Assembly (NCBI RefSeq): GCF_000012885.1
Contig: NC_007498.2
Location: 1,674,001 to 1,738,000, forward strand
Length of the DNA stretch: 64,000 bases
Reading direction: 5' to 3'
Origin: Syntrophotalea carbinolica DSM 2380
GTDB taxonomy: Bacteria; Desulfobacterota; Desulfuromonadia; Desulfuromonadales; Syntrophotaleaceae
Position 1 is the first letter of the stretch. Each line of letters opens with the position of its first letter. A model generated the notes under the pieces. That model ran no database searches and was not told where the DNA came from. It saw nothing but the letters and a program-made list of their open reading frames with translations. Both the position numbers and the translations under genes were made by a program. Shown here piece by piece: positions 29,351 to 39,033 of the stretch.

Positions 29351-30071
29351 ACTGGCTCACATCGGCGGGCTGATTGTTACCGGTACCGATACGGGCGTCG
29401 GCAAAACACTGGTCGGCGCCTCGCTGGCCTATCTTTTGGCTCGAAAGGGGTGCAAGGTCGGGGTCACCAAGCCTTTGGAAAGCGGTATCCCCGAGCCGTC
29501 GTGTCTCGGTGAAGATGGTGCGTTGCTGCGCTGGGCATCTCGTTCCGATGATGCTGACGACGTTATCTGTCCTTATCGCTTGAAAGAGCCACTGGCTCCC
29601 TCCCTTGCGGCACGTCGCGAAGGTGTGCATATCGATTGGTCCCATGTGCTGGATGTTATTCGCTGCAAGCATGCGCGTAGCGATTTCAGTCTGGTCGAGG
29701 GGGCGGGCGGGTTGCTGGTGCCTTTGGCTGGCAAGCGACTGGTGGCGGATCTGGCAGGGGATCTCGGTTGGCCTCTGCTGGTCGTGGCACGAGCCGGTCT
29801 CGGCACCATCAATCATACTCTCCTTACTCTCGAGTCGGCCAGAGCTCGAGGTCTGCAGGTAGCCGGCTGGGTTGTCAGCGGGGTGCCAGCGGCGGCGGAC
29901 GTTGCCGAACGTCATGCCGCAGAAGAGATAGCCCGTTTGACCGATGTCCCTTGTTGGGGCGTGTTGCCGCAGGTGGCCGGATCTCCGCACGACAAGGTGG
30001 CGTCTCTGGCCAGCCTTATGGATGCTTGGCCGATATTGCGAGAACTCGGTTTGCCGGTCAAAGACGATTGA
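29337..30071 (+). CDS. bioD: dethiobiotin synthetase
   Basis: ATP-dependent ring closure of diaminopelargonic acid. The 244-residue product has the P-loop GTDTGVGKTLVGASLA at the N-terminus and VEGAGGLLVPL near 121. Overlaps bioB and is followed by bioA, so the last three steps of biotin synthesis are made together. bioF and the pimeloyl genes are not in this window. Confidence 0.95.
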   Translation: MNAAELAHIGGLIVTGTDTGVGKTLVGASLAYLLARKGCKVGVTKPLESGIPEPSCLGEDGALLRWASRSDDADDVICPYRLKEPLAPSLAARREGVHIDWSHVLDVIRCKHARSDFSLVEGAGGLLVPLAGKRLVADLAGDLGWPLLVVARAGLGTINHTLLTLESARARGLQVAGWVVSGVPAAADVAERHAAEEIARLTDVPCWGVLPQVAGSPHDKVASLASLMDAWPILRELGLPVKDD

Positions 30072-30114
30072 AGAAAAATAGCCGCGCACCGATGGACAAC
30101 GGAGGGCAAATTCC

Positions 30115-31461
30115 TTGAATAAAGAAGAATTACTCAACCTGGACCGCCGGCATGTCTGGCATCCCTGTACCCAGGAAAAAGATCATGAATCGTTGCCGCC
30201 CATTCCCATAGCGCGAGGCGAGGGGGCCCACCTCATCGATATGGATGGGAAGCGCTATATCGATGGTGTTTCATCCTGGTGGGTTAACCTTTTCGGACAT
30301 AACCATCCACGACTCAACCGCGCCCTGCAGGAGCAGGCTGGTCGCGTAGCCCACCATATTTTTGCCGGTTTTACCCATCAGCCCGCTGTGGAACTCGCCA
30401 GCCGGTTGTGTGCCCTTGCACCGGGGGATCTCAATAAGGTTTTTTTTGCCGATAACGGATCGGCCGCCGTGGAAGTGGCTTTGAAGATGAGCTTTCAGTT
30501 CTGGCAGCAAAGCGGATATGCCGAAAAAGTTCGTTTCGTATCGATCAGCGAGGCTTACCACGGTGAAACCGTCGGAGCGTTGTCTGTCGGCGGCTGCGAT
30601 CTTTATCGTGACATATACCAGCCTATCCTGCTCGATACGTTTCAAGCCCAGGGACCTGATTGTTACCGGTGTCCCTACGGCAAGCACCGCGATAGCTGTG
30701 ACGCCGAATGTTTTGAACATCTGGAGCGTCTGGTGACCGAGCGCCAGGGCGAGATCGCAGCCGTGATCATCGAGCCCCTTATACAGGGCGCCGCCGGCAT
30801 GCGTGTGTATCCGCCGGTTTACCTGCGCAAGCTGCGCCAGTTGTGCGATGCCTGCAAAGTGCATTATATTGCCGATGAAATCGCTGTGGGGTTTGGCCGA
30901 ACAGGGCGTATGTTCGCCAATGAGCACGCCGGTGTGGTCCCTGATTTTCTGTGTCTTTCCAAGGGTATTACCGGCGGTTACATGCCCCTTTCCGTGGTGT
31001 TGACCCGAGATGCCGTGTACGAAGCTTTCTATGACGATTACTCTACCCTGAAAGCTTTTCTGCATTCCCATTCCTATACCGGTAATGCCTTGGCCTGTGC
31101 ACTGGCTGTAGAGGTTTTAAATATTTTTGAGGAAGAACACATTCTGGAGCGGTTGAAACCGAAAATGGCCTTGCTCGATAGATTTGCGCAAAAATTCGAA
31201 GGGATGCCAGAAGTCGGCGAGTTTCGCAGGTGCGGTATGGTTGCTGCGGTTGAAATGGTTCAGGATAAACAGCGTAAAACACCTTATCCCTGGCAACAGC
31301 GGCGAGGATATGGCGTTTATCAAAAAGCGCTTCAGATGGGCGCGCTGCTGCGTCCTTTGGGCAACGTCGTCTACTTTATGCCCCCCCTGACCATTGATGA
31401 GGCCACTCTCGAGGAACTGCTCGATATCGCTTTTCGTTCCATTGTGGCGTTGAGGAGCTAG
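30115..31461 (+). CDS. bioA: adenosylmethionine-8-amino-7-oxononanoate aminotransferase
   Basis: PLP aminotransferase using SAM as amino donor to make diaminopelargonic acid. The 448-residue product has [12 protein letters not shown] at the start, [13 protein letters not shown], and the PLP lysine in [17 protein letters not shown] (about 283). The start is TTG with GGAGGG upstream. A CYRCPYG...C segment near 186-200 is Cys-rich. Third gene of the biotin cluster. Confidence 0.95.
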   Translation: MNKEELLNLDRRHVWHPCTQEKDHESLPPIPIARGEGAHLIDMDGKRYIDGVSSWWVNLFGHNHPRLNRALQEQAGRVAHHIFAGFTHQPAVELASRLCALAPGDLNKVFFADNGSAAVEVALKMSFQFWQQSGYAEKVRFVSISEAYHGETVGALSVGGCDLYRDIYQPILLDTFQAQGPDCYRCPYGKHRDSCDAECFEHLERLVTERQGEIAAVIIEPLIQGAAGMRVYPPVYLRKLRQLCDACKVHYIADEIAVGFGRTGRMFANEHAGVVPDFLCLSKGITGGYMPLSVVLTRDAVYEAFYDDYSTLKAFLHSHSYTGNALACALAVEVLNIFEEEHILERLKPKMALLDRFAQKFEGMPEVGEFRRCGMVAAVEMVQDKQRKTPYPWQQRRGYGVYQKALQMGALLRPLGNVVYFMPPLTIDEATLEELLDIAFRSIVALRS

Positions 31462-31569
31462 GGGCCCCACCGTGTCATCGGTAAAAGCTGGACTCCTGCC
31501 GGCAATGAAGGTACCTTTATTTCAGGGTTTTCCTGAACAATCCATACTCTGACATGAGAGGGGGTGTGT

Positions 31570-32151
31570 ATGCGCAATCCTGAGGAATTTCTGCAGATGG
31601 GTGACGGGCTGCTGGTGGTTGACGTGCAGCGGGATTTTTGCCCCGGGGGAGCCTTGCCTATCCCCGAAGGCGATAAAGTCGTGCCTGTGATCAATGCCTG
31701 GGCCGAAGCTGCTTTGAAAAAGCATCTCCCGGTTTATTACTCCTGCGATTGGCATCCGGAAGGGCACCCCAGTTTTAAATCACATGGCGGCGATTGGCCG
31801 AAGCATTGCGTTCAGCATACGCCGGGGGCCGATTTTTGCGCCGACCTTTTTTTGGCGCCGGCATCGGTTGTGGTTGTCAAGGGAGTGCGGTTCGATCAGG
31901 ATCAGCTATCAGTTTTTGACCAGACCGGATTCGCAGACAAATTGCGCCGGGACGGAGTTGATCGACTGTGGGTCGCCGGGCTGGCCCTGGATGTGTGCGT
32001 GCTGGAAACGGTTCTGGATGGCGTTCGATCCGGATTTGAAGTTGCGGTTATTGTCGAAGGATGCCGTCCGGTAACGCCCGCAGGAGGCCAGGCTGCGCTC
32101 GCGGCCATGAAGGGTGCAGATATTTATCTGCTTGAAGAGGTTGATGATTGA
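31570..32151 (+). CDS. pncA: nicotinamidase
   Basis: Isochorismatase-fold hydrolase that deamidates nicotinamide for NAD salvage. The 193-residue product has the catalytic Asp in VDVQRDFCPGGAL, zinc-binding D and H in SCDWHPEGHPSF, Lys in VVKGVRFDQD and the nucleophilic Cys in AGLALDVCVLET. The ATG at 31570 follows GAGAGGGGG; a GTG at 31564 is in frame. It lies 108 bases after bioA and may be read with it. Confidence 0.92.
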   Translation: MRNPEEFLQMGDGLLVVDVQRDFCPGGALPIPEGDKVVPVINAWAEAALKKHLPVYYSCDWHPEGHPSFKSHGGDWPKHCVQHTPGADFCADLFLAPASVVVVKGVRFDQDQLSVFDQTGFADKLRRDGVDRLWVAGLALDVCVLETVLDGVRSGFEVAVIVEGCRPVTPAGGQAALAAMKGADIYLLEEVDD

Positions 32152-32594
32152 GAGGCATGTGAAAATAACGGAAAACCGATGGTTTATCTATGCATATATG
32201 ATCTAGAGTCTAGGTTTTGCGCGTGGCCTGGCCAGGCACGGTTATGTCTGGCGGAGGGGTGTCCATGGGGCACGTAGCGGATATTCTTTGAAGTGAGAAA
32301 CGTTAGTTTCATGTCGGCTTGAACATGGGTGAGCGATAGGAAATGCGGTGGGGCGGGACCATTGGCGCAAAGCTATGGTCTTTTTTTTGTAATAAGCGGA
32401 ACGTATCTAATGCTTTAAGGTTCTGGGGTTCGGGATTTTTCAGGCCACAGGATCTGCATGGTTGAGTTGTTCCACCGAATTGTGCCATATTCGGTGCCTT
32501 GTTGGGAGGAATGGGCGCGAGGGTCGGTTGCAGCCCGGCGCGAATCCTCCGCACGGACTCGTTGTTGTAACAAAGATTTATCCAGGAGATTTTT
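32152..32594. other. intergenic leader before hpnB with an imperfect hairpin
   Basis: 443 bases without a supported gene. Just before hpnB, GGAGGA (32504-32509) faces TCCTCC (32545-32550); CGCG pairs and a GGGT/GCCC inner stem between them suggest a stem-loop of about 47 nt. It resembles no riboswitch class I know. Open frames on the - strand here lack family features. Confidence 0.35.
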
Positions 32595-33800
32595 GTGTTG
32601 ATCTTGGCCGTTGCCGGCGTATTGTCGTTGTTGATATGGATAGTGTTGTGGTTCTGGCATGGTGGGTTCTGGCGTGTAGCGCCCCTTCTCCCCCAAGCGG
32701 GCAGCTTCGCATCCTGGCCTGCGGTGGATGTTGTGATCCCGGCCCGCAATGAGGCCGATATTCTGCCCTCTGCACTGCCGACGATACTGAATCAGGACTA
32801 TCCCGGAGAGGTGAGGGTCTTCCTGGTGGATGACCATAGCTGTGATGATACGTCTTTGGTCGCTTCCAGGCTGGCTGCTGAGTCTCCTTGCGGGGATCGG
32901 CTGATTTTGGCGGAGGCCGCGACCAGGCCCGAAGGATGGACCGGTAAACTGTGGGCCCTTCAGCAAGGGTTATGTGCATCTGAAAAAGATTGCGCACCGC
33001 TGGTACTTTTTACCGATGCGGATATCGCTCATGAAAAGGACAGTTTGTCCCGACTTGTAACGCAGTTGAGACAGGGCGATTATGACCTGGTGTCTCTTAT
33101 GGCCAAATTGCAGGCAAGCGGATTCTGGAGTCGCCTGCTGATTCCCGCTTTTGTCTATTTTTTTGCCATGCTTTATCCCTTCAGGCGCGTTGCCGATAAA
33201 CGCAGCCGATATGCCGGCGCTGCGGGCGGTTGTGTTCTTCTGCAGCGACGGAGTCTGCAGCACGCCGGTGGGTTGCAGGCTATCTCCGGGGCCCTCATCG
33301 ATGATTGCTCCCTGGGCCGATTGATCAAACGACACGGTCGGCCAGATGGCGGTAATATCTGGCTGGGCTTTACTCGGGAGGTGGTAAGTGTCCGTCCCTG
33401 TCGCGATCTCGCTACGGTTTGGCGCATGGTTGTTCGCACCGCATTTGTGCAATTGCACCACTCATGGTTATTGCTGTTGGCAACCGTGTTTGGAATGATG
33501 CTGGTGTTTCTGACGGCGCCAGTCTGCCTGATTGCGGGATGTTGGGCCTTGCTCTTGCCGTCGGGCGCCAAACTCGGGTTGGGTTTGGTGACGCTCGGAG
33601 TCGCGACCTGGTTTGTCATGGTCCGCACTTTTTACCCCATGGTGCAATGGTACGACCAGCGAAAAACTTTAGCGCTGCTTTTGCCCCTCGCCGCAAGCCT
33701 GTATACCCTGATGACTGTTGATTCCGCTGTACGTTTTCTTCGTGGGGCAGGTGGGGCATGGAAAGGTCGCACTTATGGGGAAGGTGTGTCGCCGGAATGA
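32595..33800 (+). CDS. hpnB: HpnB-like glycosyltransferase
   Basis: A 401-residue membrane-bound family 2 glycosyltransferase of the hopene-associated HpnB type. It has an N-terminal membrane helix, the nucleotide-sugar motif VIPARNEADIL, VDDHSCDDT, TDADIAH (DxD-like) and DDCSLGRLIKRHG, then at least three C-terminal membrane helices. HpnB acts on hopanoid or related lipid head groups. No squalene-hopene cyclase is in the window. The start is GTG, with CAGGAG upstream. Confidence 0.8.
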   Translation: MLILAVAGVLSLLIWIVLWFWHGGFWRVAPLLPQAGSFASWPAVDVVIPARNEADILPSALPTILNQDYPGEVRVFLVDDHSCDDTSLVASRLAAESPCGDRLILAEAATRPEGWTGKLWALQQGLCASEKDCAPLVLFTDADIAHEKDSLSRLVTQLRQGDYDLVSLMAKLQASGFWSRLLIPAFVYFFAMLYPFRRVADKRSRYAGAAGGCVLLQRRSLQHAGGLQAISGALIDDCSLGRLIKRHGRPDGGNIWLGFTREVVSVRPCRDLATVWRMVVRTAFVQLHHSWLLLLATVFGMMLVFLTAPVCLIAGCWALLLPSGAKLGLGLVTLGVATWFVMVRTFYPMVQWYDQRKTLALLLPLAASLYTLMTVDSAVRFLRGAGGAWKGRTYGEGVSPE

Positions 33801-34339
33801 TGTCATGGTTTTGACCCTTGTGAGGTAAGTGCCTTCGGGGGCGGCAATCTCACCGCGGGGTAAATTCCCGATGGCTGGCGTTTGAGGGCCGTTTACTGAC
33901 GATCATTGGCGGGTTTGTATCTGTGGTGTTTTAACCATGCATTCGGAAGACGGTGGGATTGAATCGTGGGTATGCATGTTGCATAAACACCGCCGTTTGC
34001 AAAAACTGCAGTGTCCGCAGCAAACTTGACCGAATGTTATGTCGATAATCGCTGTGAAATGGTATCTCCGAATATTTGCCTGGTCCCACTCTTAATGCTC
34101 GACTCGATTTCACGGATCGCCATGCGTCATGGAAGTGCCGGGTGCAAGTGGAGTTAAGTCTGCTGCAAGGTGTACTTAGTAATACTTCTTTGATTGCGTT
34201 TGGGGGACATTCGGTATAGAATTGCCAAGGCTTCTTTATTATTTATTTAATTAAATCTCTCGTATTGTCCATATTTTTAGTGGCTCGCTGGTTTTGGGGC
34301 TGTTTTCAGTTCGATTTTAATGTCGTCAGAAGGGGGAGT
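33801..34339. other. long intergenic region before the exopolysaccharide cassette
   Basis: 539 bases without a supported gene. The left end (33818-33880) can form GTGAG/CTCAC around a GCC/GGC stem and then a CGGG/CCCG hairpin. The remainder is A+T-rich toward the right and presumably carries the cassette promoter, but no clear -35/-10 or sigma-54 (GG-N10-GC) site was found. Confidence 0.35.
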
Positions 34340-35407
34340 ATGAACTGCATGGCTGACTTCAAGATTTTCATTGGTTTTGTGATGTGTCTTTTGCTGACTG
34401 CGGGGTGCGCCACGTTCAGCGATCTCGACCCAGGAACGGTGTTGCCGATTCAAGGCGAGCGGTACTCGGCAGTTGTGGACAGAGAATCCGTTGAGCTTCA
34501 GCTTGGCGACGATGCTGTAGAGCCTGAGACTGAATACCTCATCGGTGCAAACGATATCTTGTACGTCAATGTTAAAGGCCATCCCGAGCTCAGCAGCCCC
34601 GGCATCATGGTCGGAGGCACCAATAAGGTGTCCGGTAGTCGGGTCGATGGTCTTGGCAGGGTTCATCTGCCCCTTGCCGGTAGCGTTTCCGTCAAGGGCA
34701 TGACTATCGGGGAGGCTACTGACCATATACAGGAAGTTTTTCGTACCTACCTCAAGGATCCCTGGGTGGTTGTCGAGATTTCCGAATATCGCAGCAAGCC
34801 CCTTTATTTGCTGGGACAGTTCAATGCACCGGGTACTTATTATATGGACCGTGCCTACGGTCTGATTGAAGGACTGGCCCTCGGTAATGGTCTCAAGGAC
34901 ATTGCAAACCTGCGATCGGCCCGCATTATTCGCAACGGTAAAACCATTCCGGTTGATATCTACCGATTGCTGCAGGAAGGGGACCAATCGCAAAATACCT
35001 GGTTGACCGCCAACGATGTCATTTTTGTGCCGGACGATAAAAATCAGAATGTTTTTGTTTTCGGTGCGGTCGACAAAGCGGGTCCCATTGTCATGCCCAA
35101 CGGGCGCTTGACCCTGGCACAGGCACTCTCCAGTGCTGAACTCAACGAAGGAAGTGCACGTCCGACCCACGTTCGTATCATCCGTTCGCTGTCGCCGACA
35201 CGCGGTGAGTTGCTGGTCATGGATTTGACCAAAATTATGCAGGGCGAAGCGCTTCCCTTTCCTCTGATGGAGGGCGATGTTATTTACGTGCCTCGCAACG
35301 GGCTCGGATCGTGGAACCTGGCGATCCAGGAAATTCTGCCTTCCCTGCAGGCCATCAGCTCTTTGTTGCAGCCTTTTGTGCAGGTTAAAGTGCTGACTCG
35401 TGATTGA
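34340..35407 (+). CDS. polysaccharide export lipoprotein (Wza-like)
   Basis: A 355-residue outer-membrane polysaccharide export protein. Signal with lipobox LLTAGC (Cys about 21), a Poly_export domain (YLIGANDILYVNVKGHPELS, about 65) and SLBB-type repeats (LLGQFNAPGTYYMDRAYGL; VFGAVDKAGPIVMPNGRLTL). The ATG at 34340 follows GGGGGAG; an upstream in-frame start at 34265 would hide the signal peptide. It precedes the kinase that would energise or regulate export. Confidence 0.9.
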   Translation: MNCMADFKIFIGFVMCLLLTAGCATFSDLDPGTVLPIQGERYSAVVDRESVELQLGDDAVEPETEYLIGANDILYVNVKGHPELSSPGIMVGGTNKVSGSRVDGLGRVHLPLAGSVSVKGMTIGEATDHIQEVFRTYLKDPWVVVEISEYRSKPLYLLGQFNAPGTYYMDRAYGLIEGLALGNGLKDIANLRSARIIRNGKTIPVDIYRLLQEGDQSQNTWLTANDVIFVPDDKNQNVFVFGAVDKAGPIVMPNGRLTLAQALSSAELNEGSARPTHVRIIRSLSPTRGELLVMDLTKIMQGEALPFPLMEGDVIYVPRNGLGSWNLAIQEILPSLQAISSLLQPFVQVKVLTRD

Positions 35408-35688
35408 TGAGGCATAGAATTTGCTCGTTTGACTTGTAACAGTTTTTTTTCGGGCTACAAAATTTCAGCATTCCTCATGCCAGTAGAATGCGGTCTTGCG
35501 GGCATTGGTGTCGGGAGTTGAAATGAGCTTGGCGATGATCCTGGTGCTGAGATTTTAAGCTGGCACATACCCGTCATGTATTACCAAGAGGCTTTGGCCT
35601 GAATATTTAAAGGGATATGTTTTTCTGAAATCCCTATAGCCAGGGGATATTGTTCCCTCTCGTATCACCTTAAATTTAGTAGGATAAG

Positions 35689-38103
35689 ATGATGGAAAAT
35701 TCAAACGAGTACAACAGCTACTCTTACCTGGAGGAAGAAGAGGTTCATCTCCAGGATTATATCAATGTGCTTTTTCGTCGGCGCCGGGCCGCGATCATTG
35801 CCTTTTGTGTCATTTTTGTCAGTGTGGCGTTGTATACCTTCTGGGTCAGCCCGGTATTTGAGGCCAAGGCGACCTTGCACGTCCGGGACGATAAGGTTTC
35901 GGGCAACGGGGTGCTTGATGACCTCGGTTTGAGCCGCGAAAACCCGATCGAAACGGAGATCGAGATTTTGCGCTCCCGGACGAATATCGAAGAGGTCGTT
36001 CGACGTTTGCACCTCGATTGGGGGACTGAAGAATCAGCCGACGATCTCAAATTTGCTTTGCTGGATTTCGAATCGACCGCCGAAGATCCCAGCTATACGA
36101 TTAAACTGGTTACCAATCAGCGCTTCCGGGTCAGTGATGCCGACGGCAGGTTGCTGGGGGAAGGGCGGCCCGGACATCTGTTCAAAGCCAAAGGGATACG
36201 GTTGCTTATCGATGATCTGCAGGGTGAAAAAGGTCAGGAAATAGAACTCACCGCCTTGCCGTTCAATGCTCAGGTACAGAGCCTGAGAGAAGGGATCAAA
36301 GCTTCTGAAGTCGGGAAGGGGACCAATATTATTCAGGTTGCCTATCGCAACTGCGACCCCGCCCTGTCCAGCCAGGTTGTAAATACCCTGGCCAATGTCT
36401 ATCTGGAGCGGAATATCCTTTTTAAATCCGAAGAGGCCAATAAGTCCGTTGAATTTATCGAGCGTCAACTCCAGTCGGTGCGTTCGAATCTCGACGGAGC
36501 CGAAGAGCAGTTGGCAGCCTACAAAAGCGATTCGGGCGTGGTTGAGATGGGCACTGAAGCGACCAGTCTGCTCGGGCTTCTGACCGGCAAGGAAAAGGAA
36601 CTGGCCAGTGTCGAGCTTTTCCGCCGCCAAGCCCGGTTTGCCGTCGAATCGTTGCAAAAGGCCATGGCCGAGAAAAAAAGTTACGTGCCGGCAGTTTTGA
36701 TGGAAGACCCCGTGGTTGCATCCATGGCCGAGAAACTGGCAACGCTGGAAGTGGAAAAACGCCGTCTGCTGGTCGATATGACGGAGATGCATCCCGAGGT
36801 GCGTGCCGTGCAGGGACAGATTTATCAGGTTCAGGAGAAAATGCTGTCCACCTACCAGCAGCTTTTATCCGGCTTGAGTAAACAATCCGAGACGGTGCGG
36901 CGCGACCTGCAACGCTACGAAGCCCGGGTCCGCAAACTGCCTGCCGCTGAACGCGACCTTGCGCGGTTGACCCGGCGCTCTAACGTCAATGCTGAAATCT
37001 ACACCTTTTTGCTGCAAAAACATGAAGAGGCCCGCCTCGCGAGGGCCGCGACCATCAGCAGCGTCAATATTATCGATCCCGCCATTGTGCCGGATCATCC
37101 GGTTAAACCGCAAAAAGCCAAAAACCTGCTGCTTGGCCTCATCGTTGGCTGCATGGCCGGTATTGGTCTGGCCTTTTTGCTGGAGTATCTGGACGATTCC
37201 ATCAAGGATGGGGAACTGGCCAAGCGGGAAGTAGGCCTGCCGTTGCTGTCCGTGATCCCCTATATCGGGTTCGATCGTCAGGGCAAGGATACTCAAGCCC
37301 TTGTCGACAGCAATAGCAGCCGTCGGGTTCTTATCGCTCAGTTCAAACCCAAATCGGCCGCCGCCGAGGCGTTCCGCAGCTTGCGTACGGCATTGCATTT
37401 CTCCTCGCTCGGTCGTGACAAGAAAGTTTTGCTGGTGACCAGCGCCTTTCCTTCCGAAGGTAAAACCACCATTTCCGGTAACCTGGCCGTTACTCTGGCA
37501 CAGACCGGTAACCGGGTGTTGCTTGTCGGATGCGACCTGCGGAAACCGACTTTGCAGGATATGTTCGGCGGCAAGGATGCCAGCGGGTTGACCGAAGTTC
37601 TGGTGGGCGATGCCAAGGCCGAAGACGTTATTAAGCCAACGGGGCTGTTTCAACTCGATTTCCTGCCGTCCGGGGCGGTTCCTCCCAATCCTGCCGAGTT
37701 GCTCGAGTCCGATAAAATGCGAGCCTTGGTGGATCAGTTACGCGGCCAGTACGACGTTATTCTTCTCGATGCGCCGCCGGTGTTGGCGGTTACCGACGCA
37801 ACGATTCTGACCTCTCTGGCTGAACAGGTCGTCTGGGTTCTTCAGGTCGGCGGGGTTTCCATCAAGGCCGCCCGCCGGGTTAAGGAAATCATGGACAGCA
37901 TCAAGGCTCCTTTGGTAGGGTTTGTGCTCAACGATAAAAACCAGGAAGGTCAGGGGTACTACGGCAGTTATGGCCGATACGGAACCTATGGCCGCTACGG
38001 TTACGGTTACGGCTACGGTTACGGCTACTATCAGCAGGAGCAGCCCGAGGAAAAGATGGGCATGGTCGGCAAGCTGCTGACCCGTTGGACCGACAAGGAC
38101 TGA
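35689..38103 (+). CDS. Wzc-like chain-length/tyrosine autokinase
   Basis: An 804-residue inner-membrane bacterial tyrosine kinase controlling polysaccharide length and export. Two membrane helices (about 35-52 and 475-495) bracket a periplasmic Wzz/coiled-coil domain. The C-terminal kinase has Walker A SAFPSEGKTTISG, Walker A' LLVGCDLRKPT and Walker B VILLDAPPVLAVTDA. It ends with a Tyr-Gly cluster (about 755-785) of at least 13 Tyr, the autophosphorylation tail, encoded by a low-complexity GGTTACGGCTAC repeat. AGGA lies before the ATG pair. Confidence 0.92.
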   Translation: MMENSNEYNSYSYLEEEEVHLQDYINVLFRRRRAAIIAFCVIFVSVALYTFWVSPVFEAKATLHVRDDKVSGNGVLDDLGLSRENPIETEIEILRSRTNIEEVVRRLHLDWGTEESADDLKFALLDFESTAEDPSYTIKLVTNQRFRVSDADGRLLGEGRPGHLFKAKGIRLLIDDLQGEKGQEIELTALPFNAQVQSLREGIKASEVGKGTNIIQVAYRNCDPALSSQVVNTLANVYLERNILFKSEEANKSVEFIERQLQSVRSNLDGAEEQLAAYKSDSGVVEMGTEATSLLGLLTGKEKELASVELFRRQARFAVESLQKAMAEKKSYVPAVLMEDPVVASMAEKLATLEVEKRRLLVDMTEMHPEVRAVQGQIYQVQEKMLSTYQQLLSGLSKQSETVRRDLQRYEARVRKLPAAERDLARLTRRSNVNAEIYTFLLQKHEEARLARAATISSVNIIDPAIVPDHPVKPQKAKNLLLGLIVGCMAGIGLAFLLEYLDDSIKDGELAKREVGLPLLSVIPYIGFDRQGKDTQALVDSNSSRRVLIAQFKPKSAAAEAFRSLRTALHFSSLGRDKKVLLVTSAFPSEGKTTISGNLAVTLAQTGNRVLLVGCDLRKPTLQDMFGGKDASGLTEVLVGDAKAEDVIKPTGLFQLDFLPSGAVPPNPAELLESDKMRALVDQLRGQYDVILLDAPPVLAVTDATILTSLAEQVVWVLQVGGVSIKAARRVKEIMDSIKAPLVGFVLNDKNQEGQGYYGSYGRYGTYGRYGYGYGYGYGYYQQEQPEEKMGMVGKLLTRWTDKD

Positions 38104-38121
38104 TTTCCCAAAAAACAATTC

Positions 38122-38165
38122 ACTGGCAACCAGCTGGATTTTTGAGCTGGTTGCCAGTATTTTTT
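38122..38165 (+). terminator. intra-cassette intrinsic terminator
   Basis: ACTGGCAACCAGCT (38122-38135) and AGCTGGTTGCCAGT (38145-38158) form a perfect 14-bp stem with a nine-base loop, followed by ATTTTTT. It lies between the kinase and phosphatase genes and should make the phosphatase less abundant than the kinase. Confidence 0.88.
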
Positions 38166-38192
38166 CACGATGGTTCCCAGGGAAGGGATACT

Positions 38193-38963
38193 ATGATCGA
38201 CTGGCATTGCCATTTGTTGCCAGGTATTGACGACGGCTCCAAATGCCTGGATGATTCTCTCGCCATGGGGCGGCTGCTTGCCGAGGCCGGATTCACCGAA
38301 GTTTACTGTACCCCCCATTGTCTGCATGGGGCTTACGACAACACTCCGCGGAATGTTCAACAGCTTACTGCAGCCCTGCAGGAAGCGTTTCGTCAACATC
38401 GCATCCCCCTTATACTCCATCCGGGTATGGAATATTACCTCGATGAGATGTTTCTCCGGAATCTGGATTCGCTGCAACCTCTTGGCGACAGCCGGTTGGT
38501 TCTTGTCGAAGCCGCGCAACAGACCCATCCCGAGTTTCTCAAAGACGCTCTGTTTCAATTGACGCGACGCAAGTGGGTGCCGGTTATGGCCCACCCGGAG
38601 CGGTGCACCCTTTTTGATCAGGCGGATGTCGTCAAAAAATCCATTGTGCCAGGTTGGTTGTCCAGGATTTGGCCGATGCGTCCTAAAACCTCACCCGAAT
38701 CATCAGCGAAAGACAGTTTGTTGCAGACCCTGATACATATGGGCTGTCGATTCCAGGGGAATATCACCAGCTTTTCCGGTTGGTATGGCCCCGAGGTTGC
38801 TCAACAGGCGCATGCGCACCTTGGTGCAGGTCTATACGATTTCTTCGGTAGCGACGGGCATAATGTCCGATCGTTGAATCGCAACCTGGCCAAAGGGCTG
38901 GACAGGCTTGCTGCAGCCCAATCCCAATTACCTGCGCCCCAGTCTGCAAATGCCGATCTTTAA
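38193..38963 (+). CDS. CpsB/YwqE-type tyrosine-protein phosphatase
   Basis: A 256-residue PHP-fold metal-dependent phosphatase that dephosphorylates the partner tyrosine kinase. Metal ligands are visible as DWHCHLLPGIDDG at the start, GMEYY near 80, AHPERC near 137 and GSDGHN near 228. The ATG at 38193 is chosen because it places the HCH motif at residues 5-7; the frame opens farther upstream inside the terminator. Part of the export regulatory trio. Confidence 0.9.
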   Translation: MIDWHCHLLPGIDDGSKCLDDSLAMGRLLAEAGFTEVYCTPHCLHGAYDNTPRNVQQLTAALQEAFRQHRIPLILHPGMEYYLDEMFLRNLDSLQPLGDSRLVLVEAAQQTHPEFLKDALFQLTRRKWVPVMAHPERCTLFDQADVVKKSIVPGWLSRIWPMRPKTSPESSAKDSLLQTLIHMGCRFQGNITSFSGWYGPEVAQQAHAHLGAGLYDFFGSDGHNVRSLNRNLAKGLDRLAAAQSQLPAPQSANADL

Positions 38964-39033
38964 TGACCTGCGAATTTAATTTTTGTCCCTTGTATAAATA
39001 CCACCGACCATCAACTTCAAATGAGGACCAACG

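Noticed and set aside
33818-33880. Full FMN riboswitch
   Set aside because: Only two short phrases resemble it; the other conserved arms are missing and it is not before a flavin gene.
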